A stretch of DNA of 50,748 nucleotides, taken from the NCBI GenBank assembly GCA_021201735.1, contig JAJQEJ010000070.1:1-50748 (forward strand), given 5' to 3'. This DNA comes from Oscillospiraceae bacterium. GTDB lineage: Bacteria > Bacillota > Clostridia > Oscillospirales > Oscillospiraceae. The notes below the pieces were generated by a model. That model was not told where the DNA came from. It searched no databases and saw nothing but the letters and a program-made list of their open reading frames with translations. Positions 8,954 through 16,103 of the stretch are shown in pieces (positions within the stretch are counted from its first letter, which is position 1; the number at the start of each line of letters is the position of its first letter). The position numbers and the translations under genes are program-made.

Positions 8954-8980
8954 TTCGATAAAATATATGCTTTCTCGACA
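8954..8980. promoter_or_regulatory. Tandem TTCGATA / CTCGACA sites (Spo0A-box-like), 20 bp apart
   Basis: TTCGATA (8954-8960) and CTCGACA (8974-8980) are each one mismatch from the reverse complement of the Spo0A core TGTCGAA. They lie in the same orientation two helical turns apart, about 20 bases upstream of the -35 of the promoter at 9002-9030. A closely similar pair with the same spacing occurs at 36878-36904. Confidence 0.45.
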
Positions 8981-9001
8981 AAATTAGTATCAATATCACT
9001 C

Positions 9002-9030
9002 TTGAATATAGAGGGATGTTGGTGTAAAAT
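9002..9030 (+). promoter_or_regulatory. Sigma-A promoter of the structured leader
   Basis: TTGAAT (9002-9007), a 17-base spacer and TAAAAT (9025-9030). Transcription would begin near 9037 and enter a region without a protein gene. Confidence 0.65.
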
Positions 9031-9036
9031 ATAGAA

Positions 9037-9267
9037 GATACCGATGGATAGTTGTTTATAATTACCAAAATTAAATCATTACTTCCGAGTCCTATTATCT
9101 AAGGGAGACTATGGTATGGGGACCGATAGAGTATTGCTGGAAACGGTGGTGCTTTCCACAGTTGGAGAAGGAAGGGGCATATATCCCATGGTGCATTTTG
9201 CATACAAGGTAGTCTGTGCATTTATTGTTCAGTAATGCCGCCCCCTTCCATGGGGGTGGTGTTTTTT
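9037..9267 (+). ncRNA. Structured RNA with terminator and competing antiterminator (unassigned leader or sRNA)
   Basis: This 230-base stretch runs from a promoter to a strong terminator and holds no convincing ORF. A long-range helix closes it: 9131-9141 pairs with 9228-9238 (11 bp, some G-U). Inside are small hairpins at 9138-9158, 9175-9187 and 9199-9220. GGAAGGGG (9170-9177) is perfectly complementary to CCCCTTCC (9242-9249), the left arm and loop of the terminator, so the two structures exclude each other. That arrangement is typical of riboswitches and attenuators. I do not recognise a known class; FMN, TPP, SAM, cobalamin, glycine and c-di-GMP-I signatures are absent. It could equally be a free small RNA. 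The next protein-coding gene is the surface protein at 9627. Confidence 0.5.
9237..9267 (+). terminator. Intrinsic terminator within the 9 kb leader
   Basis: GCCGCCCCC (9237-9245) pairs with GGGGGTGGT (9252-9260) through seven Watson-Crick and two G-U pairs, loop TTCCAT. GTTTTTT follows directly. Confidence 0.85.
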
Positions 9268-9269
9268 AT

Positions 9270-9456
9270 TGGGACAGACCACATTTCTTATGTTTTGTTG
9301 CCGCAAAAAAGCTGCGGCTTCAAATAGATTCTTTTGCGCTTAAACCGGTCTGCGGAGTTAGGCAGCTGCTTCCCGTGAGCAGGGGCGGTGCTTAATACGG
9401 TGGTGCCTTTTGGGAAAGGGGTTCCGGAATAGGGGCGATTGGCAGGAGGTGTTGCA
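9270..9456 (+). other. Gene-free second half of the surface-protein leader
   Basis: No ORF of note. A hairpin GCCGCA/TGCGGC spans 9300-9318. The G-rich part at 9360-9440 repeats the string ACGGTGGTGC also found at 9143-9152. I see no recognisable riboswitch or promoter here, and its function is unknown. Confidence 0.3.
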
Positions 9457-9492
9457 ATGACAAAGCTGATATGGGGCGCGGTGGAGGCCTAA
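9457..9492 (+). CDS. Possible 11-residue leader peptide
   Basis: An ATG 7 bases after a perfect AGGAGG (9444-9449) opens a frame reading MTKLIWGAVEA and stopping at 9492. A ribosome site this good, followed by a tiny ORF and then a strong hairpin (9501-9547) before the surface-protein gene, resembles a translated leader. There is no run of a single regulatory codon, so classical amino-acid attenuation is not supported. It may be fortuitous. Confidence 0.35.
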   Translation: MTKLIWGAVEA

Positions 9493-9500
9493 AAAAGTGG

Positions 9501-9547
9501 TTATCTGAAATGCACGGTTTGATTTTCAAGCCGTGCATTTTAGATAA
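9501..9547 (+). repeat. 19-bp stem-loop ahead of the surface-protein gene
   Basis: Positions 9501-9519 pair with 9529-9547 around a 9-base loop, with a single G-U pair and one mismatch at the loop end. There is no T-run behind it, so it is probably a leader or mRNA-stability structure rather than a terminator. Confidence 0.65.
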
Positions 9548-9626
9548 AACGATCTTTGACATGATATGCAAAAAATGTTACGTTTCAAAAAGCGAGAAAA
9601 ATATGATAGGCAAGGGGCGTTACAAA

Positions 9627-11411
9627 ATGAAACATGTAAAACGCGCAACGGCGGGGCTGCTTTGCGTCGTCTTCCTGCTGGCGCAGCTTCCCGCGATGGC
9701 ATCGGCGGAAGGCACCAAGGTGTGGGACGGTAAATCCATTGACGTCAGCTGGTACAACACCACCGACACCGAATTCTCCATCTCAACGCCGGAGCAGCTG
9801 ATGGGACTGGCCGCCATCGTCAACGGCATTTACAACAAAGAGGTCACCAATGTCATTGGCGATGAGGCGTACATTGTGGATAACTACAACGGCGAAGGGC
9901 AGGACTCCGGCGCAAGCAATATGAGCACCGATGCCTATCACTACGGCGCGGATGATTTCGCGGGGAAAACCGTCCGTCTGACCGCCGACCTGGATATGGG
10001 AGGCACCTACAACACCGCCACAGAGACGTGGACAGGCCCGAATTTCATGCCCATTGGCGGGCAGTATCTCATGGAGCTCAATAATGGGGAGACCAAGCTC
10101 AGCGGCTCTTTTTGCGGTACGCTGGACGGGCAGGGGCACTACATCAGCAATATCTACTGTAACCGCCGCTGCAGCAACGGCAATTATGGCGATGGCTCAT
10201 CTGTGGGCGTGATTGGCAGACTCGGCGTACATGACAGCGACCCGGCGGAGATACGACCGGTCAACCCGACGGTAAAGAATCTTGCGGTTACAGGATATAT
10301 CTATGCAAACCGCAGTGTCGGCGGGATTGTAGGCAAGATCGGCAAAACCAGCGTAAACAATGGCGACGGGTCGGTCGGCGGTATCGTTGAAAACTGCGCA
10401 AATTTTGCAATGGTAAGCAATACGGACGCTAAGGGCTGCGGCGGCATTGTGGGGGCCAGCTGGAACGGCGGCATCATTCGCAACTGCTATAACGCCGGTG
10501 CGATCTCCACTACCTTTGCCTGCCCGACGGGCGGTATCTGCGGCAGTAATGAGATTGTCGTTGAAAATTGCTATAACGTAGGCACTATTTCCGCGACGCA
10601 GGGCAGCTATGCCATGGGGATCGGAACCAACAACGGCGGCGGCAGCGATGTAGATAATTGTTACTGGCTGACCGGCTCCGCGTCGGGTGGCGGCTATTAT
10701 GGCACCACAAACGGAACGGTTACCGAGTTGTCAGAGGTGGAGATGCAGAGCGCTGACTTTGTCACAAAGCTGAAGGATGCATTTGTAGCCGACACCGGGA
10801 TCAACAACGGCTACCCCCTTCTCGCATGGCAGGCCACCCGTGCGCCGCTGGAAAACACGGACAAAACAGGCAATACAAGTACGCAATCTGCTTTTTCCGA
10901 CGTCAGCACATCAGCATGGTATTATCATGCTGTCTGCTACACGGTAGAGCAGGGGTTATTTACAGGCACCTCCGACACGACCTTTGCGCCGGACGGCACC
11001 ATGAACCGGGCTATGTTTGTTACTGTTATGGGCAGGCTCTCCGGGGCGGATGTCTCCGGCTATACCACAGGCGGCTTTTCCGATGTAACCGCCGAAAAAT
11101 GGTATGCTACCGCCGTGAACTGGGCAGCGTCGACAGGGCTCGTCAACGGTACCGGCGACGGGAAGTTCAGCCCGGAAGAGTCCATTTCTCTGGAAGCGAT
11201 GATACTGGTGCTCTACCGTTCTTCCGGCGATACTGCATCCAGCGCCGGGCAGGGCGTAAGCCCGGTGGGTACCGCGTCCTCTTGGGCGCAGGAGGCAATT
11301 GCGTGGGCCGGGGAGCGCAGGCTGTTTGACGGCGTGGGCGGTACGCTCAGTGCGCAGAGCCCCGCGACACGGGCGCAGGTCGCTGCAATCCTGATGAATT
11401 TCGGTCAATAA
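9627..11411 (+). CDS. Secreted surface protein with GLUG-type repeats and three C-terminal SLH domains
   Basis: The ATG at 9627 gives a 594-residue protein with a classic signal peptide (basic start, hydrophobic core, AMASA cleavage site near residue 27). The middle carries GLUG-like beta-solenoid repeats of the pattern GGIVG..., ENCYNVG and RNCYNAG (about residues 230-345), a fold seen in bacterial adhesins. Three S-layer-homology domains follow from about residue 425 (FSDVSTSAWYYHAV, FSDVTAEKWYATAV, and a final one ending TRAQVAAILMNFG). SLH domains bind pyruvylated secondary wall polymer, so this protein should be anchored non-covalently to the cell wall. The frame opens at 9471, but the signal peptide fixes the start. 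Expression is probably governed by the unusually long leader upstream. Confidence 0.88.
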   Translation: MKHVKRATAGLLCVVFLLAQLPAMASAEGTKVWDGKSIDVSWYNTTDTEFSISTPEQLMGLAAIVNGIYNKEVTNVIGDEAYIVDNYNGEGQDSGASNMSTDAYHYGADDFAGKTVRLTADLDMGGTYNTATETWTGPNFMPIGGQYLMELNNGETKLSGSFCGTLDGQGHYISNIYCNRRCSNGNYGDGSSVGVIGRLGVHDSDPAEIRPVNPTVKNLAVTGYIYANRSVGGIVGKIGKTSVNNGDGSVGGIVENCANFAMVSNTDAKGCGGIVGASWNGGIIRNCYNAGAISTTFACPTGGICGSNEIVVENCYNVGTISATQGSYAMGIGTNNGGGSDVDNCYWLTGSASGGGYYGTTNGTVTELSEVEMQSADFVTKLKDAFVADTGINNGYPLLAWQATRAPLENTDKTGNTSTQSAFSDVSTSAWYYHAVCYTVEQGLFTGTSDTTFAPDGTMNRAMFVTVMGRLSGADVSGYTTGGFSDVTAEKWYATAVNWAASTGLVNGTGDGKFSPEESISLEAMILVLYRSSGDTASSAGQGVSPVGTASSWAQEAIAWAGERRLFDGVGGTLSAQSPATRAQVAAILMNFGQ

Positions 11412-11468
11412 CCGGTCGCTGTTCCGGAGCAATATGATAAAATACGAGCGTCTGCCCCCATATAAACA

Positions 11469-11513
11469 GCAAGGCCGAAGCGCTTTCGACGCTTCGGCCT
11501 TGCTTTCATTTTG
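11469..11513. terminator. Bidirectional terminator between convergent genes
   Basis: A perfect 14-bp stem (11469-11482 with 11490-11503) with a 7-base loop, followed by TTTCATTTTG. It separates the surface-protein gene from the convergent phospholipase-like gene. Confidence 0.85.
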
Positions 11514-11518
11514 TTCGC

Positions 11519-12388
11519 TTAAACCGATTCCCCGTGGGGGATTGCCCCTGCAAGGGCACCCTCGTCGTAGTCGGCTTCCGCTTCTTCCGGCGGGGTTCCT
11601 TTGAAATCGCGGTCAAGCCAAACGGAGAGCGGCTCGTTGCGCGCGATGGCGCTAAAGAACGCCGCAATTTCCCGCGACGCGACGGGGACGGATTCCAGCA
11701 GCAACCGAGAGAGCATCTCGTTGCTCTCATGACAGCCGGGGGCGACCTCTTTTTTCAGTGCCATGCCATATGCTTGATGGAAGACGGAGGCGAGCTGGGA
11801 AAAACCGTCGATGATCCGTCCGCGGAAGCGGCCGTAGAATTTGGCCAGCTGTCCCACGAGGAAGTTCATAAACGCATAGGCCTCCCTGATCTGCTCGGGT
11901 TGTACGTTTTCATACGCGGCGGCGGCGGCACCCCAAATTTGATCCTGTGTAAATTTGGGCATCAGGCTCTCGCGGTAGACCATGGGGTAACCGTCCTGCA
12001 CCATCAGGATGCGGTCAAATTCCCCCTCCATCGCGTAGTGCGTCGGCTCACCCGGGCGGGCAGCGCGCGCTTCCACGTAGCCGTGGCAGACATGATCCAG
12101 CGCCAGATGGCAGATAAAGCCCGCGGCATACCCGCGCGACATCGGCACATCATCTTCCACCGCGGTGCGCAGGCGCTCCATAACCGGCATGGCGGAATTG
12201 CGGTGGATAATTCCGGCCATGCGCCATGGCCCGCTGCGCTGCAGGGGGTGATAGAAGAACAACGGATCGGGGCCGAGGCAACCGAGCTGAAAGCTTTCCA
12301 TTTCTGATTCCAGCAATTTACTTAATACATTCGGAAGCTCCGCTAACACGCGGTTTCCGAAGTTGAGATGTGCGTAATAATTTGGCAT
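11519..12388 (-). CDS. Zinc-dependent phospholipase C-like protein
   Basis: The 289-residue protein begins MPNYYAHLNFG and contains GCLGPDPLFFY and, around residues 93-102, HLALDHVCHGY. Regularly placed His/Asp residues of this kind mark the zinc-dependent phospholipase C / alpha-toxin N-domain family, in which a tri-zinc centre hydrolyses phospholipid head groups. There is no signal peptide and no C2-like lipid-binding domain, so it is the cytosolic, uncharacterised branch common in Firmicutes rather than a toxin. The ATG at 12388 follows AAGGA by 11 bases. A GTTACA-G-TGTAAC dyad lies 36 bases upstream. The true substrate is unknown. Confidence 0.8.
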   Translation of the reverse strand: MPNYYAHLNFGNRVLAELPNVLSKLLESEMESFQLGCLGPDPLFFYHPLQRSGPWRMAGIIHRNSAMPVMERLRTAVEDDVPMSRGYAAGFICHLALDHVCHGYVEARAARPGEPTHYAMEGEFDRILMVQDGYPMVYRESLMPKFTQDQIWGAAAAAYENVQPEQIREAYAFMNFLVGQLAKFYGRFRGRIIDGFSQLASVFHQAYGMALKKEVAPGCHESNEMLSRLLLESVPVASREIAAFFSAIARNEPLSVWLDRDFKGTPPEEAEADYDEGALAGAIPHGESV

Positions 12389-12423
12389 AAACAGTTCATT
12401 CCTTTATAAGCCATAGAAATGTA

Positions 12424-12436
12424 GTTACAGTGTAAC
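12424..12436. promoter_or_regulatory. Perfect 13-bp dyad GTTACA-G-TGTAAC (candidate operator)
   Basis: Six-base arms around a single central base lie 36 bp upstream of the phospholipase-like start. Short perfect dyads at this distance usually bind a dimeric repressor. No regulator gene is adjacent. Confidence 0.4.
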
Positions 12437-12540
12437 ATAGTTTCCCCAGGAATTCACCCTATATTATATTAAAATTCGATTACAATTTTTTGACTTGTAT
12501 TCATCATAATGCTGAAACGATATGGGGGATAAGTGCATGT

Positions 12541-13254
12541 CTAAATGACAATACCGCCGTTTGGGGAGAGCACCTGCCCGGTCATAAAGCGCGCAGTCGA
12601 GCCGAGAAAATAAATGCTTTCGGCGACATCTTCCGCCGTCCCGATCCGTCCGAGCGGGGTCTCTTCCCTCAGAGTCTGCAGGGATTCTTCATTGAGCGCC
12701 GCGTTCATATCGGTAGCGATGACGCCGGGGGCGACACAGTTCACGGCGATGCCGGAGGGGCCGAGCTCTTTGGCGAGGGCCTTGGTCATGCCGATGACCG
12801 CCGCTTTCGCGGCGGAATAGGACACCTCGCAGGAGCCGCCCGTCACGCCCCACATGGAGGAGAGGGTGACAATGCGGCCCGCTTTGTGGCTTATCATATG
12901 AGGAAGTACCGCCTGCACTGTATGAAACACACCGTCCACATGCACGGCAAACATGCGCCGCCAGTCCTCCTCCGTCACGTCGGGAAAAAGCGCTTGCTGC
13001 GCGATACCTGCGTTGCAGACAAGGCAGTCTATGCCGCCGAGCGACGAAAGGGCGCGTGACACCACGTCCTGTGCCTGCGCGCGGCAGGAGATATCCCCCT
13101 GCAGGGGAATGCCGCCGATGTGTTCGGCAAGCGTTTTCGCCTGCGTTTCACTTTTTAGATAATTGATGGCGACCCGGTAGCCGCCCTCGGCAAAGCGGCG
13201 CGCGGCGGCGGCACCGATGCCCCGGCTGCCGCCCGTAATGAGGACGGTTTTCAT
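12541..13254 (-). CDS. Short-chain dehydrogenase/reductase (FabG-like)
   Basis: A classical SDR of 237 residues with the NAD(P)-binding TGGSRGIG at residues 7-14, NAG at 81-83, and the catalytic Ser132/Ser133, Tyr146 and Lys150 (YSAAK). It closely resembles FabG, the 3-oxoacyl-ACP reductase, but it is not among fatty-acid genes. Its ATG overlaps the stop of the upstream esterase gene (ATGA, 13251-13254), so the pair is translationally coupled and probably acts on one pathway. The open frame extends 13 codons upstream into the esterase gene, but MKTVLITGG is the normal SDR start. The substrate cannot be read from sequence. Confidence 0.9.
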   Translation of the reverse strand: MKTVLITGGSRGIGAAAARRFAEGGYRVAINYLKSETQAKTLAEHIGGIPLQGDISCRAQAQDVVSRALSSLGGIDCLVCNAGIAQQALFPDVTEEDWRRMFAVHVDGVFHTVQAVLPHMISHKAGRIVTLSSMWGVTGGSCEVSYSAAKAAVIGMTKALAKELGPSGIAVNCVAPGVIATDMNAALNEESLQTLREETPLGRIGTAEDVAESIYFLGSTARFMTGQVLSPNGGIVI

Positions 13255-14045
13255 GCGAGGGTATCCAGCCACGAGAGGCAGAGGGGAAACCATGTGGCGA
13301 CGTGGGGATCTTGCTGCGCGGGGTTGCCCTCCGTGCGCGCGTCGGCGAGCGCCATGGCGTGCGGGCCGTGGGGGTAGATGTGCACCTCATACGGCACACC
13401 GGCGCGCTGGAGGGCGGTGGCGTAGCGCAGGGTGTTTTCCGCGGGGACGGAATCGTCCGCTGCGGTGGCCCAGAGAAAAGCGGGTGGATTGTCCTTCCGT
13501 ACCGATTTTTCAAGGGAGAGGGTGTCGTGAATGGCGACGCCGGAGCCGAGCAGGTTACCAAAGCTGGTCCTGCTGCGCAGCGGCCGCTCAGCGGTGATGA
13601 CCGCGTAGCAGAGAATTGCGGCGTCAGGCCGCACCGCTTCCGGCAGCACACCGAGGGTCTGCGCTATGATAGGCATATGCCACAGGTTTGCCATGCAACC
13701 CGCGAGATGCCCGCCCGCCGAAAAGCCACATACCGCGACACGCCGCGCCCCGCGTTGGCGCAGAAGAGCGATGGAAGCGGCGGTTTCGAGCAGGGCCATG
13801 GGCCAGCGGTCGGGCAGCACGCTGTACTCCAAAACAGCGGCGGTGTGGCCCGCCGCGCAGAAGGCCTCTGCTACGGGGAAGCCCTCACGATCACTTGCGG
13901 TAACCTCATAGCCGCCGCCGGGCAGGATCAACACCGCCCAGCCGCTCTGCGCGGCATCGGGTTGCAGGACGGTAAGCCGGATATCGGTTTGGCCATCCGG
14001 CAGACGCGGTGAGATCCCCGCGCGGTCGAATATGTCACGTGCCAT
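13251..14045 (-). CDS. Alpha/beta-hydrolase, BD-FAE/acetylesterase-like
   Basis: This serine hydrolase of 264 residues has the oxyanion-type PGGG (42-45), the nucleophile elbow GFSAGGH with Ser109, an acid in ATAADDSVP near residue 197 and the catalytic histidine in HGPHAMAL near 226. The family includes acetyl-xylan-type and other small-ester esterases. ATG 14045 is preferred over ATG 14066 because GGAGG lies 8 bases before it. There is no signal peptide, so it acts in the cytoplasm. It has a near-consensus promoter at 14084-14112 and overlaps the downstream SDR by 4 bases. Confidence 0.88.
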   Translation of the reverse strand: MARDIFDRAGISPRLPDGQTDIRLTVLQPDAAQSGWAVLILPGGGYEVTASDREGFPVAEAFCAAGHTAAVLEYSVLPDRWPMALLETAASIALLRQRGARRVAVCGFSAGGHLAGCMANLWHMPIIAQTLGVLPEAVRPDAAILCYAVITAERPLRSRTSFGNLLGSGVAIHDTLSLEKSVRKDNPPAFLWATAADDSVPAENTLRYATALQRAGVPYEVHIYPHGPHAMALADARTEGNPAQQDPHVATWFPLCLSWLDTLA

Positions 14046-14083
14046 ATTGTGCACCTCCGTATGCAAGCAACTTTTTTTATCCT

Positions 14084-14112
14084 ATTATACGGGAAGTTGA
14101 TCTGTTTTACAA
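14084..14112 (-). promoter_or_regulatory. Sigma-A promoter of the esterase-SDR operon
   Basis: Reading leftward, TTGTAA (14107-14112), a 17-base spacer and TATAAT (14084-14089), about 40 bases ahead of the ATG at 14045. Confidence 0.75.
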
Positions 14113-14126
14113 CAGGGCGGTGCAGG

Positions 14127-14163
14127 AAAACGGCGACGCACGGAAACATGATCCGTGGCGCCG
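14127..14163 (-). terminator. Probable terminator of the SLH/ABC-transporter operon
   Basis: CGGCG/CGCCG and CACGGA/TCCGTG form a two-part stem (14131-14163). It is followed on the minus strand by UUUU (14130-14127). It lies just after the SLH gene stop at 14176. Confidence 0.55.
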
Positions 14164-14175
14164 CCGCAGGGTAGG

Positions 14176-16071
14176 CTAGTGAGGCGTTGCAATAATGACG
14201 CGAATGCGCCCGCCGTCGCTGCTCGATTTGTCATAATAACCGGCCAGCGTGTAGTCCTCGCTATTGATGGTGGAGAGGGAGCGGTAGTAGTAGGTACGAT
14301 CCTGATAGAGGTATACCGCGGCGTTTTCTGCGATGGTGTAGGTCCTATTGTCTGCGGAAAGTGCCTGATCGCCGCTGTAGCTGTCCAGATTCACTTTGGT
14401 GAGGGAGACAAGCTTATCGACGCTGAGCGCTGCGGCGTTTGCGGAAGTCCCCTGAATCTGGCAGGGGCCTTCGTTCACACTAAAGACTTTGCCGGAGCTG
14501 TAATAGGAGTACTTGGTGCCGTAGACATCAAAGACATAGTTGCCGTAGGAGACCAGCAATTCAGAATCTACGCTTGTAGCATTGGAAATTAATCCATATG
14601 CGTGCATATCACCGGTTGCATCTTTTAAAATCAGCCGGGAAATTTCGCCGCTTGCGTTGGTCAGGGAGAACAGAACCATACTGTCCTTGATGGTCATACC
14701 CGCGAGACGCGAGGGGTATATTTTGGCCGCGGTGGGGGTGGTGCCGGTATAGACGTCGATGATCTCCACATCGTCTGCCAGTACGGTTGTGCCGATCTTG
14801 GTCGCGTCGGCATTTACTTTGCCGCTGATTGTGGAGGTAGTCAGGCGTTTGACCTCCACGCCGGTTCCCTGCGGCGTGACGCGTACCAGTGCGCCCGCCT
14901 TCAGGTTCGTATCATCCACCGGATAGGTATACTGGTTGCCGTCGGTGGCGTAGATGAGCAGGCTGTTGGAGCTGTAGTCGTTGCCGTTGCTGTCCTGATA
15001 GAGGGTGGGGGTTGCGGTGAGCACCATGCCATAAATGGTGGTGGTCGTCGCCTGGCTCAGGCTGCGGACGGCGGCCACGCCCCCGTCCCTGCCGAGCAGG
15101 AGCGTCAGGCTGTCGCCTACCTTATACGCGCCCAGATTGGACAGGTCATACGCGGCGGAGGTGGTCTCAATGGCGTAGGTTTTACCCGCCACAGTGAGGG
15201 ACGTCGGAGAGGACGCCGTGGGGCTTGCCGCCTCGTAGGTGCCTGTCGCCTTATTGGTGTAGGCCCAGATGGTGCGCATGGACTTCGACCAGTATACGAC
15301 ATCCAGATTTTGCACGGCAGACAGGGTGCTTTCCTTACCGCTGCGGTAGACCGTCGCGGTGGAGAGACTAAAGGGAACCTTGGACTGCCAGTCCCCTTCC
15401 GCAACCACAGGGCCTTCCATGGCGCTGTTGATCAGGGCGACACGGTCGACGTTGCCCTCCGTGTTGACCATCCCCGGCTCCAAAACGTTCAGATAGTAAG
15501 TGCCGGAGGTGTTTTTGGCGATAAGGGTATTGTAGATCAGGTACATCGCGTCGCGGCGGGTCATCGCGCTGTTTTGTGTGGAGGTAATGCCCTCATCCAG
15601 TTTGAGTGCCTTGTACTGCGCCATCTGTCCCGCCGGCCAAACGCCGGTGAAATCGCTGTCCTGATAGCCGAGCAGGCGAAGCACGATGGTGACGCCCTCT
15701 GCAAGGGTGATGGAGCGGTCCGGCTCAAAATAGCCCTGGAGATTGCCCTTGACCAGATTGAGGTCCACCGCGGCTTTGATCCATGACGCCGCCCAGTGGG
15801 ACTGCGGAACATCCGGATAGGGGGAGACGCTTACCATATCCCCTACGCTGTCACGCATGACAGAGGACGCCACGGCAAGCTTTGAAAATTCCGCGCGTGT
15901 GACGTTGTTGCCGAGATTTAAGTTGCCGTTGTCGTCTCCGACCATAATATCCAGCGCAGCAAGTACCTGCGCCACTTCGGTCTCATCCTCTGCGGTTGCA
16001 GAGACGCCCGGAATCATTGCAAAGAGCATCACCACGGCCAGAAGACCGGAGAGAAGTCGTTTTTTCATCAT
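14176..16071 (-). CDS. Secreted S-layer-homology protein, last gene of the TetR/ABC operon
   Basis: The 631-residue protein has a signal peptide (MMKKRLLSGLLAVVMLFAM, cleavage near VSATA), then SLH repeats in the first 200 or so residues (VTRAEFSKLAVASSVMRD, YPDVPQSHWAASWIKAAVD, MTRRDAMYLIYNTLI). The remaining 400 residues are Thr/Ser/Tyr-rich beta-type sequence with no family I recognise. The SLH part should tether it to the wall and expose the C-terminal part. It starts 32 bases after the permease gene with no terminator between, so it is very probably cotranscribed with the transporter. It could be a surface partner or cargo of that machine, or simply part of the same envelope-stress response. 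Confidence 0.85.
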   Translation of the reverse strand: MMKKRLLSGLLAVVMLFAMIPGVSATAEDETEVAQVLAALDIMVGDDNGNLNLGNNVTRAEFSKLAVASSVMRDSVGDMVSVSPYPDVPQSHWAASWIKAAVDLNLVKGNLQGYFEPDRSITLAEGVTIVLRLLGYQDSDFTGVWPAGQMAQYKALKLDEGITSTQNSAMTRRDAMYLIYNTLIAKNTSGTYYLNVLEPGMVNTEGNVDRVALINSAMEGPVVAEGDWQSKVPFSLSTATVYRSGKESTLSAVQNLDVVYWSKSMRTIWAYTNKATGTYEAASPTASSPTSLTVAGKTYAIETTSAAYDLSNLGAYKVGDSLTLLLGRDGGVAAVRSLSQATTTTIYGMVLTATPTLYQDSNGNDYSSNSLLIYATDGNQYTYPVDDTNLKAGALVRVTPQGTGVEVKRLTTSTISGKVNADATKIGTTVLADDVEIIDVYTGTTPTAAKIYPSRLAGMTIKDSMVLFSLTNASGEISRLILKDATGDMHAYGLISNATSVDSELLVSYGNYVFDVYGTKYSYYSSGKVFSVNEGPCQIQGTSANAAALSVDKLVSLTKVNLDSYSGDQALSADNRTYTIAENAAVYLYQDRTYYYRSLSTINSEDYTLAGYYDKSSSDGGRIRVIIATPH

Positions 16072-16103
16072 TTAAGTTCCTTCCTTTCCAAGGTGCCTGT
16101 TTT

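Noticed and set aside
9380-9440. GGTGGTGCC string suggesting a T-box leader
   Set aside because: The T-box sequence GGTGGNACCGCGG is not completed, there is no specifier stem, and the downstream gene is not a synthetase or amino-acid gene.
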